DNA of 64,000 nt from AP-15 sp036404275 (lineage in GTDB: Bacteria > Pseudomonadota > Alphaproteobacteria > ATCC43930 > CGMCC-115725), in the NCBI GenBank assembly GCA_036404275.1, contig DASXAM010000074.1, positions 18,941 to 82,940 on the forward strand, read 5' to 3'. Shown in pieces: positions 28,195 through 36,700 of the stretch. The notes below the pieces were generated by a model. It saw nothing but the letters and a program-made list of their open reading frames with translations. It was not told where the DNA came from and made no database searches. The position numbers and the translations under genes are program-made. How positions within the stretch are numbered: position 1 is the first letter of the stretch; each line of letters opens with the position of its first letter.

Positions 28195-28268
28195 GCTTGC
28201 CCTCGGATCAAGTCCGTGGGCTGAAGGCCCACCGGGAAGCAAGCAAAGGGCGCAAGCGCCTATTCTTT
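28195..28268. repeat. Structured intergenic element with nested stem-loops
   Basis: Between convergent genes. GCTTGC (28195-28200) pairs with GCAAGC (28239-28244), enclosing two hairpins: CGGATCAAGTCCG (28204-28216) and GTGGGC-TGAAG-GCCCAC (28216-28232). A third hairpin GGCGC-AA-GCGCC (28249-28260) is followed by TATTCTTT, like an intrinsic terminator for the upstream ydcF. It could be a genome-wide palindromic repeat, a bidirectional terminator or a small structured RNA; the sequence alone cannot decide. Confidence 0.45.
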
Positions 28269-28300
28269 CGCAAGGTCAAACGGCTTCTGGGTTCTGGACA

Positions 28301-29647
28301 CTAGCGGTTGCGGCAATTTTCTCCGCGGCAGTCCTCGCGACCGGCTTGGCCGCCGCGGCGCTCCTGCGCCGCGCGTTCCCGTGGCGCTCGCTCCTGCGGC
28401 GCGGCGCGACGTTCCGCCGCTGATGCCTGCGGCGCACGCGGCTGCGCGGCGCGTTCCGGTGCGTTGCGCTGCGGCTGCAGGCGGCCCTGTGTCGCCGGCG
28501 GCTGTCGGGGCCGCTCCGGCGGTGTCGCGCGCTGCGGCTCGGGGCGAACTTGCCTCGCCGGCTGCCCCGGCGCCGTGCGCTCGTGCGCGCCGCGTGCAGC
28601 GGCCGCCGGCGGCTGTCCCGGTGCTGCGCGCTCCTGTGAGCCGCGCGTCGCGGCCGGCTGCTGTCCCGGTACCGTGCGTTCTTGCGGGCCACGCGCAGCG
28701 GCGGCCGGTGGCTGCCCCGGTGCTGCGCGCTCCTGCGGGCCGCGCGTAGCAGCGGCCGGCGGCTGGCCGGGCGCCGCACGTTCTTGTGGTCCGCGCGTGG
28801 CGGCGGGGGATGAGTTGCGGCCGGTTTCCGGCGCGCCGGGAGCGGCTTTGGCACGCTCACCGGCCGAGCCGGCCGCACCCGGGCCGAGTGCTGCGCCTGG
28901 CGCCGTCCGTTCCGCGCCGGCGCCACGAGCCGCTTCTACGCCGCGCCCGCTGAACTCGGCCGGTTTTGGCGTTGCCGCGATCGGCGGCCGGCCGTGATTT
29001 ACCGAGGCCTGGAGCTGCGGATCCTTGCCCGCGGTTTCCCGGTGTTGAACTTGCGCCGCGGTGGGCTGGATTCCGTGCTCGCGCGCCGCCCGGTCAGCCG
29101 GGGTCGGCTGCACGCGGGTGCCGCCGGTTCCGCCGTTGTAGCTGACATTGGTGACGTTCCGGTTGACGACGACATTTTTGTCGTAGACGCGAGTGATATT
29201 GGCGTTGCTGATGTTGTTGACCGAGCGGTTGTAGTTGAAGGCGCCGTTCCTCCAATACCCGCCCTGATAGCCCGCGCCGCCATAACCGAAGCCGTAATTG
29301 ATGCCGCCGTAAAAGCCGACATGCGGCCCCCAATAGCCGGCGTGCCAGACAAATGCCCCGCCGACGCCGGCGCCCCAATAGCCGGGTGTCCACAGCACGC
29401 CGACCCGCGGCGGCAATACCCAGGTGCCCGGCACCCAATAATATCCGTTCGCGCCCCAGGCCCAGTAGCCCGGGGTCCAGATATAGCCGGGCCCCGGTAT
29501 CGGCGGCTGGGCATAGACCGGCAGCGGCGGCGGTGCGAGGTTCACCGAGATACCGACCCCGACCTGGGCCGACGCCGCGCCGGGCGACGCCAAAACGGCG
29601 CCGACCGATAGGAAAAGGGAAAGCAGGGCGACGCGAAATCCACGCAT
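28301..29647 (-). CDS. Secreted WXXGXW (YXWGXW) repeat protein with Pro/Gln/Arg-rich tandem-repeat tail
   Basis: A 448-residue exported protein: signal peptide to about residue 28 (ASPGAASAQ), then an aromatic-repeat domain (WTPGYWAWGANGYYWVPGTW, WTPGYWGAGVGG, WHAGYWGPHVGFYGG), a YNRSVNNISNANITRVYDKN-type segment, and a long low-complexity tail rich in RGPQERAAPGQPPAAA. An AGGAG precedes the ATG at 29647. This architecture is common for outer-envelope proteins in alphaproteobacteria, function unknown. Related repeat modules occur in the two lipoproteins at 13.8-14.9 kb. Confidence 0.82.
   Translation of the reverse strand: MRGFRVALLSLFLSVGAVLASPGAASAQVGVGISVNLAPPPLPVYAQPPIPGPGYIWTPGYWAWGANGYYWVPGTWVLPPRVGVLWTPGYWGAGVGGAFVWHAGYWGPHVGFYGGINYGFGYGGAGYQGGYWRNGAFNYNRSVNNISNANITRVYDKNVVVNRNVTNVSYNGGTGGTRVQPTPADRAAREHGIQPTAAQVQHRETAGKDPQLQASVNHGRPPIAATPKPAEFSGRGVEAARGAGAERTAPGAALGPGAAGSAGERAKAAPGAPETGRNSSPAATRGPQERAAPGQPPAAATRGPQERAAPGQPPAAAARGPQERTVPGQQPAATRGSQERAAPGQPPAAAARGAHERTAPGQPARQVRPEPQRATPPERPRQPPATQGRLQPQRNAPERAAQPRAPQASAAERRAAPQERAPRERAAQERRGGQAGREDCRGENCRNR
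28547..28798 (-). repeat. Five tandem 48-51 bp repeats inside the WXXGXW protein gene
   Basis: Units start at 28798, 28747, 28696, 28648 and 28597. They encode RGPQERAAPGQPPAAA-like 16-17-residue segments (unit three: RGPQERTVPGQQPAA; unit five degenerates to RGAHERTAPGQ). High similarity between units one and two suggests recent slippage expansion. Confidence 0.8.
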
Positions 29648-29891
29648 GAGATGCTCCTGACTTGCCGCGTCCGGCGGCGAACGCCTCGACCCGGCCGGTC
29701 GCTGTCGCGCCAAGGAGCCGGCACCGTGAGTCGCGGGGGCAAACGCTCCAGCGCCGGGCAATATTCCAGCCCCGCCGACAGCCTCGCGAGTATGCCGCAA
29801 AATGCCTACAGCCGCACGGCCGGCAAAATCGGACGATTTTCTGCGAAATGCAGCCGCCGCGATCAGCCCTGGCCGGAGCGCTTCCGACGAA

Positions 29892-31097
29892 TCAGATGAC
29901 CCCGTCCGCCCGGAGCTTCACAATCTCGGCGGAAGAAAGGCCAAGCCAGCCGCCATAGATTTCGTCATTGTGCTGGCCGATGGTCGGGCTCGCTCCGGCC
30001 GGAGCGGCATCGGTGCCGTGCAGCCGGAGCGGCGTCGTCGGCACGACGATCGCGCCCAACTCGGGATGGTCGATGTGCTCGAGCATGCCGCGGATGTGCA
30101 TATGCGGGTCGTTCATGACCTCGACCGGGTTTCTGACCGGGGCGCACGGGATGCGGTATTTCTTGGTCCGCGCGAACACCTCCATCTTGGGCAAGGTGCG
30201 CGTCCATTCGGCGACGAGCGCGTCGGTCTCGTCCATATGAGCGACCCGCGCGGCATTGGTGGCAAAAAGCGGATCGTCGGCGAGATCTTCGCGCCCCATC
30301 GCCTTTAGAAGATTCTGAAAATGCGCCTCGGTCACGACATGGATCGCGACGTGTCCGTCGGTGGTCGGAAAGACGTTGTAGGGGGCGCTGTTCATGCCCG
30401 ACTGGCGGTTGCCCGGGCGCGGCGGGATCTCGCCGGTGCGGTGGTAGTAGTCGATGCTGGAGGCGAGGCTGCAATAGACCGTCTCCTGCATCGCCACCTC
30501 GACGAGGCGGCCTTGGCCGCTGCGGTCGCGGTCGTAGAGTGCGGTCACGATCCCGGCATAAAGGTGGATGCCGCCCATAAAATCGACCAAGGTCGGACCG
30601 GCCTTGACCGGCGGTCCGTCGGGAAAGCCGGTGACGCTCATGATCCCAGAGGCGGCCTGGATCGTCATATCCATCGCCAGATTGTCGCGGTCGGGGCCGG
30701 AGAGGCCAAAGCCGGTCCCGGAAGCATAGACGAGCCGCGGGTTCAACTCGTGCAGCCGGCTCCAGCCGACGCCGAGATTGTCCATCGTGCCGGGCGAGAA
30801 ATTTTCCAACAGCACATCGGCGCGCTCGACCATACGGAACAGTAATTCGCAGCCGCGCGACTCCTTCAGGTTCAAGGTGACGGCGTGCTTGTTCTGGTTC
30901 AGCATGGCAAAGGGCAGGGTGGCGCTTTTGCCCGGATCGGCGCGGCGGCGGCCGGGCTCGCCACGCGGCGGCTCGATCTTGATCACAAACGCGCCGGCCT
31001 TGGCCATCAACAGGCTCGCATAAGGCCCTTGAAAGATTTGGCCGAAATCGATGACGGTCACATCCGCCAGCGGCCTGTTGCGTCGCGTCTGGTTCAT
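29892..31097 (-). CDS. CaiB/BaiF family CoA-transferase
   Basis: A 401-residue class III CoA-transferase moving CoA between acyl acids. VTVIDFGQIFQGPYASLLMAKAGAFVIKIEPP is the N-terminal hallmark. LLENFSPGTMDNLGVGW and AMDMTIQAASGIMSVTGFPD follow, the aspartate of the latter being the expected catalytic residue (AMD in place of the usual GYD). The small domain ends with LGLSSAEIVKLRADGVI. It is divergent from the amidohydrolase gene, with which it could share a degradative pathway. Confidence 0.9.
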   Translation of the reverse strand: MNQTRRNRPLADVTVIDFGQIFQGPYASLLMAKAGAFVIKIEPPRGEPGRRRADPGKSATLPFAMLNQNKHAVTLNLKESRGCELLFRMVERADVLLENFSPGTMDNLGVGWSRLHELNPRLVYASGTGFGLSGPDRDNLAMDMTIQAASGIMSVTGFPDGPPVKAGPTLVDFMGGIHLYAGIVTALYDRDRSGQGRLVEVAMQETVYCSLASSIDYYHRTGEIPPRPGNRQSGMNSAPYNVFPTTDGHVAIHVVTEAHFQNLLKAMGREDLADDPLFATNAARVAHMDETDALVAEWTRTLPKMEVFARTKKYRIPCAPVRNPVEVMNDPHMHIRGMLEHIDHPELGAIVVPTTPLRLHGTDAAPAGASPTIGQHNDEIYGGWLGLSSAEIVKLRADGVI

Positions 31098-31186
31098 CCG
31101 CCCGGTCCGCCTCTATCGGAAATTTCGGTCGCACGCCGGCCGTGCGCGAGGCATGCTACCGTGCGGCCCCGCTTGGAGGACAGAAA

Positions 31187-32332
31187 ATGAAATACGATGC
31201 GATCTCGGCCGATAGCCATATCGACTTGATCTGGCTGCCGCCCGATCTGTTCACAGACCATGCCGCAGCGGCGATGAAGGAGCGCATGCCCTTTGTTACC
31301 GATGGGCCGCGCGGCAAGGAATGGGTCACCAAGCAAGGCGCCTCGTTCGGGCTGGTGAACGGTATGGGCTCGGCTGGCCGCCTTTACGAGCCCGGCAAGA
31401 TCCACCGCTCCGACCGGATGGCAGCGGAAGGGATCTATGAGGACGGCAAAAAAGGCATCCGCCGCATGACCGATCCGGAGCTGCGGATCAAGGACCAGGA
31501 TCGCGACGGCGTCCAGGCCGAGGTGTTGTATGGCATTCTCGGTGCCACCAACCGCATCAACGATGACGAAGCCGCCAGCGAGATGCTGCGCATCTACAAC
31601 GACTGGCTCGCCGATTTCTGCGATACGCATCCCGATCGCTTTGCCGGTCTCGCCTGCATCCCGAACCACGACATCGGCGCGGCGGTTGCCGAGACCGAGC
31701 GGGTGGCGCGCCGGGGTGCCGTACGCGGCGTCGAGATCTCGCGGCGGCACGACATGGCGCGGCTGTGGGACCCGTGGTGGGAGCCGGTATGGAGTGCGAT
31801 CGCGGCGACCGGGCTGCCGCTGCATTTTCATACTATCGGAGGCGGCAACCGTCCCGATTTGTCAAAGCTCGCGCCAAAGACCGCGTTGGCCGCGCGCGCC
31901 GCCGGCATCACCAATTTCCAGATGGTGATGTCGGACGTGCTGCTGTCGCTGATCTTTTCCGGCGTGCTGGAGCGCCACCCGAACCTCAAGATCGTCATCG
32001 GCGAAGCCGGCATCGGCTGGATACCCTATGTGCTGAACCGCATGGATGCGGAATGGGAGGAGCAGTTCCAGGAGCTCGACCTGAAGATGCGGCCCAGCGA
32101 ATACTGGCATCGCCAATGCTACGCCACCTATCAGACCGACCCGATAGGCACCAAGCTGGTCGATGACATCGGCGCCGGCAACATCATGTGGGCCTCGGAC
32201 TTCCCGCATCCCGACGGCATCTGGCCCGATTCGCAGGAATACATCGCGCGCGAGCTCGCCCATCTGTCGGCGGAGACCCGCAAAAAGATCATCTGCGACA
32301 ACGCCGCGAAGCTCTACCGCTTTGTCAATTGA
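31187..32332 (+). CDS. Amidohydrolase-2 family metal-dependent hydrolase/decarboxylase
   Basis: A 381-residue TIM-barrel protein of the ACMSD/amidohydrolase_2 family. ISADSHIDLIWLPPDLF at the N-terminus replaces the usual D-x-H-x-H metal motif with D-S-H-I-D. PLHFHTIGGG supplies a histidine; NLKIVIGEAGIGWIPYVLNRMD and NIMWASDFPHPDGIWPDS contain the later conserved acid and histidine residues. Because the first metal motif is altered, metal content is uncertain. GGAGG upstream supports the ATG at 31187. The substrate is unknown; homologues often act on aromatic acids or lactones. Confidence 0.85.
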   Translation: MKYDAISADSHIDLIWLPPDLFTDHAAAAMKERMPFVTDGPRGKEWVTKQGASFGLVNGMGSAGRLYEPGKIHRSDRMAAEGIYEDGKKGIRRMTDPELRIKDQDRDGVQAEVLYGILGATNRINDDEAASEMLRIYNDWLADFCDTHPDRFAGLACIPNHDIGAAVAETERVARRGAVRGVEISRRHDMARLWDPWWEPVWSAIAATGLPLHFHTIGGGNRPDLSKLAPKTALAARAAGITNFQMVMSDVLLSLIFSGVLERHPNLKIVIGEAGIGWIPYVLNRMDAEWEEQFQELDLKMRPSEYWHRQCYATYQTDPIGTKLVDDIGAGNIMWASDFPHPDGIWPDSQEYIARELAHLSAETRKKIICDNAAKLYRFVN

Positions 32333-32367
32333 GAAAAGCGGAAAAATCGGTCCCCGCCGCACCCGGT

Positions 32368-32391
32368 CCTCTCCGCCGCGCGGCGGAGAGG
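32368..32391. terminator. Perfect 24-bp GC palindrome between convergent genes
   Basis: CCTCTCCGCCGC followed immediately by its exact reverse complement. It lies between the stops of the amidohydrolase and the small secreted protein gene and could form a strong stem on either strand, but no T-run follows. It is either a bidirectional terminator or a member of the CCTCTCC/CCCTCCCC palindromic repeat class also seen near 42.0 kb. Confidence 0.45.
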
Positions 32392-32416
32392 GAAAGGCCG
32401 TGCGGCAAACGGTTGA

Positions 32417-32752
32417 TCAGTGGGCCGGGTAGCAATAGCCGTTGTAGTTCACGTAACCGGGAGCGCAGCCCGGCGGCGGAGTAAACGGCGCGGAGAGGGC
32501 GTTGGCGGTGCCTGCAACGGCGCCGGTCGCAGTGCCGATCGCGCCGCCGACGATGGCGCCGACGGGACCCGCCGCGGCGTTGCCGCTCGCCGCCCCGGAC
32601 GCGCCTCCGGCGGCGGCGCCGGATACTGGACCGACCGGCTGGCATACTCCGCCATAGGGGGCATATCCAGGCGCGCATTGCGCCATCGCGACACTCGACG
32701 TCCCCGCCGCCAGGGCCGCGGCGATCGCCAATATTTTGAGCCTCGTCGGCAT
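32417..32752 (-). CDS. Small secreted Gly/Ala-rich protein with twin Cys motifs
   Basis: A 111-residue exported protein: signal peptide cleaved at about AMAQ-C (residue 25), a CAPGYAPYGGVCQPVG motif, a glycine-zipper-like middle (AAGGASGAASGNAAAGPVGAIVGGAIGTATGAVAG, positions about 48-80), then CAPGYVNYNGYCYPAH. The paired CAPGYxxYxGxC motifs at both ends are notable. The second ATG (32752) is the better start because GAGGAG lies 6 bases before it, but directly abuts the first. Function unknown. Confidence 0.7.
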   Translation of the reverse strand: MPTRLKILAIAAALAAGTSSVAMAQCAPGYAPYGGVCQPVGPVSGAAAGGASGAASGNAAAGPVGAIVGGAIGTATGAVAGTANALSAPFTPPPGCAPGYVNYNGYCYPAH

Positions 32753-32946
32753 TGTCATCTCCTCGAATATGAAAGAGAGCAGCGGAGCGCCGCTTTCCGA
32801 AGTGAACAATATACCCCGAATCGTGTTCCGCGCAGCGGCTATAGGCTTGTCATCGCGCTCACCGATTATCGAAATCGTGTAGATTGCGCAGATACCGGGG
32901 CGAATGGCGGCGCGATCGGCAAAACCGAGGCGATGGCGGGGGGAGA

Positions 32947-33528
32947 ATGCGGGCGCGATGGATGGCGCTAGGTGCCGCCGCCCTGCTCGGCGTGGTTCTG
33001 GCGGCGGACGCGCAGACGGCGGCACAAAAGCGCAGCTTTGCACCGGCACCGCAGGCGCCCACCGCTGCGACGCCACGAGCGCCTGCCGACGCAGCCGGCA
33101 ATTTGCAGCCGGTGGTGCACGCGCAGCAGGCCCGGATCACGACCTGCATAGACACGATCGCCCGGCAATCCGCTGCGGTGATCGACGCCCCGCACACGGC
33201 GATTTCGAGTTGGACGAGCGCGGCACCCGACCAGAACCTGTTCGTCTCGATGGTCGGGCTCGGCTACAAAAGCGCCGTCGCCCCGAGCGCCGCCGCAATC
33301 ATTCTGGCGGCACCGGTCGCCCCCGACCGGTGCGAGGGCGAGGTCGTACAAGTCATTCCGAGCGCCCGCTCCTGCAGCGTGGTCCTCGCCTCGCTCGTCA
33401 AGGCGGGCAAGATCATCGCCACCTTGCAGGGGCTCGCCGTCGTCGAAACCAACACCGGAGTTCGCGACCTATTGATGCCGACCGCCGGCGGCGGCTGCAC
33501 GCTCGTCGCCGTCGGCTTGCAGGAATAG
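32947..33528 (+). CDS. Small secreted protein of unknown function
   Basis: A 193-residue exported protein with signal peptide MRARWMALGAAALLGVVLAA (cleavage near ADAQ-T) and a GGGGGGA purine run before the ATG. The mature protein has HAQQARITTCIDTIARQSAAVID, TAISSWTSAAPDQNLFVSMV and a C-terminal GGCTLVAVGLQE. Four cysteines in the mature domain could form two disulfides. No family recognised. It lies upstream of the large CEMIP-like gene on the same strand, 211 bases away. Confidence 0.6.
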   Translation: MRARWMALGAAALLGVVLAADAQTAAQKRSFAPAPQAPTAATPRAPADAAGNLQPVVHAQQARITTCIDTIARQSAAVIDAPHTAISSWTSAAPDQNLFVSMVGLGYKSAVAPSAAAIILAAPVAPDRCEGEVVQVIPSARSCSVVLASLVKAGKIIATLQGLAVVETNTGVRDLLMPTAGGGCTLVAVGLQE

Positions 33529-33660
33529 AGCCGTGCCTTTGCTCGCCACCGGCGGCGTGGCAGATGAGCACGCAGGGGGGTGACCGGCAGCCATCATCAA
33601 CCGGCGCGTCGCCGCTGATCGTCCCCAGCGGCGTCCAACCGGCGATCGACGCCGGCTTCA

Positions 33661-33690
33661 TTGACAAGCCCGGTTGGCGTGCGCTGTATT
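33661..33690 (+). promoter_or_regulatory. Sigma-70-like promoter upstream of the CEMIP-like gene
   Basis: A perfect -35 hexamer TTGACA (33661-33666) is followed after 18 bases by TGTATT (33685-33690; 4 of 6 to consensus). This places a transcript start about 40 bases before the ATG at 33740. Predicted by eye only. Confidence 0.45.
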
Positions 33691-33739
33691 AAGATATTCC
33701 TAAGGCAGGTGATGCGCGCAAAAAGCGAGAGGGCAAAAG

Positions 33740-36700
33740 ATGGGCCGTTTCTCTCACGGCTGGCGGTTCGGGAGTGCATGTGCAATCGGCGCGCTGCTGG
33801 CGGGCTTTGCATGGGTTGGGGCGGCCCTGGCGAAGGCGCCGCAACCGACCGAGTGCAAGGCCGGAATGGAGCTGCCGTCGCAAGCTTTGGAGATGGGCGG
33901 CGTGGGCGCGCCGGAGCAGCCCGACTTGCTGGTTACCGGAGTGTGCAAGGTCGAAAAAGCCGCGAAATACTTTTACGGCAAGGTCAACATCTATGACGGC
34001 GGGAGCCTCGAATTCGAGCAGCCGGCCACCGGCGATCCGGACATCGATTTCTGGGCGAGTTCGATCATCGTCGAGGCGAACGGCGCGCTGACCGCCGGCG
34101 TCAAGGCGGCCTACGGCACGCCGCGCCTCAACGACAAGCGCGGCGGATTTCTGACGATCCATCTCTATGGCAAGAACGACAGTGTCGGCGATCCGGCCAA
34201 AGATCCAGGGCAAGGCGTGCTGTGCAAATCACATTTGGACGATGGCTCGCCGTGCGGCATCCCACACAAGGTATGGCAGAACAATGGCGCGACAGTGCTG
34301 CCGGGCTGCGGCAACAACCCGATCAACAAGGACTCGGAGTGTATTGCCGGATTGGCGGACACGACTAAGGATTTCTTCTATCAATACGGACCGCTCTATG
34401 GCGACGGCAAATGCACCAACGGCAAGATTTTCGACGTATCGAAGGCAGAGGCGGAGTGCGGAGGGATCGCCGCCGCCGGGAAAGTCGGATATTTCGGCTA
34501 CAAGGTGCTGGCGGTGTCCTATGGCGGCACGCTGATGCTGCGCGGCTATAAGGGGGCGGCGGACGGCATCGACAAAGATCACCTCGCGACCGGCAACAGC
34601 TGGATGCGGCTCAGCGGCGATGTCAGCTCCGGCACGTCGCTGCGGGTCGACGGAACTCCCGCCGACCGATGGTGGCTGCCGGGCGACGGGACCCGCGATG
34701 AGATTGTACTCACGACGACCGATTACCTGCCCGGCCATTCCGAGCTGCTGACCCTGAATGCGGCCGATGGCGTGCAAGGCGATCAGGTCAACTTCACGCC
34801 GGCGATCAAATGGTTCCATAGCGGCGAGCGTTCGTCGATCAATCTCGGCGTCGCAAAAGGCCGGCTCGAAGCTGCCGGGATGGACAAAAACCTGGTTTCG
34901 AAGGGTGCCGAAACGCGCGCCGCGGTGGCGCTGTTGACGCGCAGCATCCGCATCGTCTCGGAGGGCGACGCCGTCGACGAAACCTATGCTGAGGCGCTGA
35001 AGAAAAACCCCGACTACTCGTTTGGCGGGCATACCATCTTCCGCCAGGGCTTCAAGCAGGTGAAAATCCAGGGCGTCGAGTTCGTCAATCTCGGCCAAGG
35101 CGGCAAGCTCGGCCACTACCCGGTCCATTTTCACATGGCGCGGCAGGTGCCGGCCGGCACGATCGTTGAAGATTCGGCGGTCAACCAATCGAACACCCGC
35201 TGGTTCGTGCTGCACGACACCCAGGGCGTCACCTTTCAGCGCAATGTCGGCTGGAAGTCGATCGGCCATGGCTTTTATCTCGAAAACGGCACCGAGGCCG
35301 ACAACAACTTCTATTCGAATATCGGCATCTTCGCCCGCGCGGCGATCGCCAACGCCCAAAATCCGCGCCACATCCCTGGGATTCTCGCCGACAACCAGGA
35401 CCCCGCCTCGTTCACAAAAGAAAACCCGAAAAACGTCGCCAATCCGGGGTTTGTGTACCGGTCCGACAACGAATACCCGACCGTGTTCTGGATCTCGAAC
35501 GGCTGGAACAATTTCCAGGGCAACATGGCAGCTGGGGCCGGGGCCTGCGGTGTGGCCTATTGGTTCGTGCCGATGGAGAACACCGACATGCCGGATGTGC
35601 CGACCGCCAAAAACCAATATGTCGAGCCAGGCGGCCCCAACGACGCGCCGCCGCCGATAAAGACCAAGCACATGAAATGGGCCGACGCCGGAGTTAAGGA
35701 GGGCAAGGTCCACTTCGGCTATGCCGGGCTGCAGCGCCTCCCCCTATGGGCCGGCTCGACGCCGCTCGAATCCTTCTACAAGAACTATGCGACATCGACA
35801 ATGATGTCGTTCCAGACGACGGCGGATGCACCGGCCTGTGACGGCTTTGTCGCCGCCGACGAGGCCAAGGACAATCCGCCGAACGTCCCGTTTGTCGCGG
35901 AGGTTGCGAGCTTCGCGCCAAAGCCGAAGCGCGCTGAAAAGCCCAACGAGGCCCCGGCAACGCAACCCGACCTGGTGAACGACAAGTTCTACCCGCACGC
36001 CATCGGAAAGAGGGCAGGAACGCGCTGCGCCGTCTCTGCCGACGGACCCGACTGCACTCCGCCGGAACCGGGGCATCCAGGCCTCACAACGCCCTGCACC
36101 GACGGCACCCCTTTCCTGGCGGCGGGGCACAACCCGGACACGCCGAACAACCCGATGTTCGCGTGCGCGCCGACCGTCATCGACCATTTCACCTCCTCGT
36201 TTCACTGGGCGCAGGGCGACGTGTCGGCGATCTGGTTGCGGCCGCAATGGTATCTGGTAACCAACAGCGTGCTTACCGATGTGCAGCAGGGCGGCATCAC
36301 TTTCGTAACCGGCGGCGACGTTTTGCGCGCCTCGATCATTACCGGTTATTGGGGCCTGCTGCGCGATTCGCTGCTGATCGGCCATACCCAGCCGCAAGAT
36401 GCCGCCCATAAATTCACCCTCGACATCGGCCCCTTCAATTTGCACACGGCCGAAAAATGCGCGAAGCCGACAAGCTCGAAGCTGCCGAGCTACTGCCTCA
36501 ACAAGGCCGAGGGTGTGAGCCTGCCGCTCACGGGCTTCTTCAACAACCAGCGGATGGAGAACATCTACGACGGACCGTCCTATCGGGATTCGACCGCTTA
36601 TCTCGACGTGTCGACCGCGGGATGCGCGGTTGGCGATTTCAACACCGCGATCGACAAGTGCATCTACGGCACAAAACAGACTGCCGGGGTCCTCAAGGAC

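Noticed and set aside
28547..28798. Possible CRISPR-like array
   Set aside because: The 51-bp units are contiguous without spacers and are translated as RGPQERAAPGQ repeats, so they are coding repeats.
34229..35713. 494-codon minus-strand open frame
   Set aside because: Antisense to the conserved beta-helix region of the CEMIP-like gene; no start signal or family pattern.
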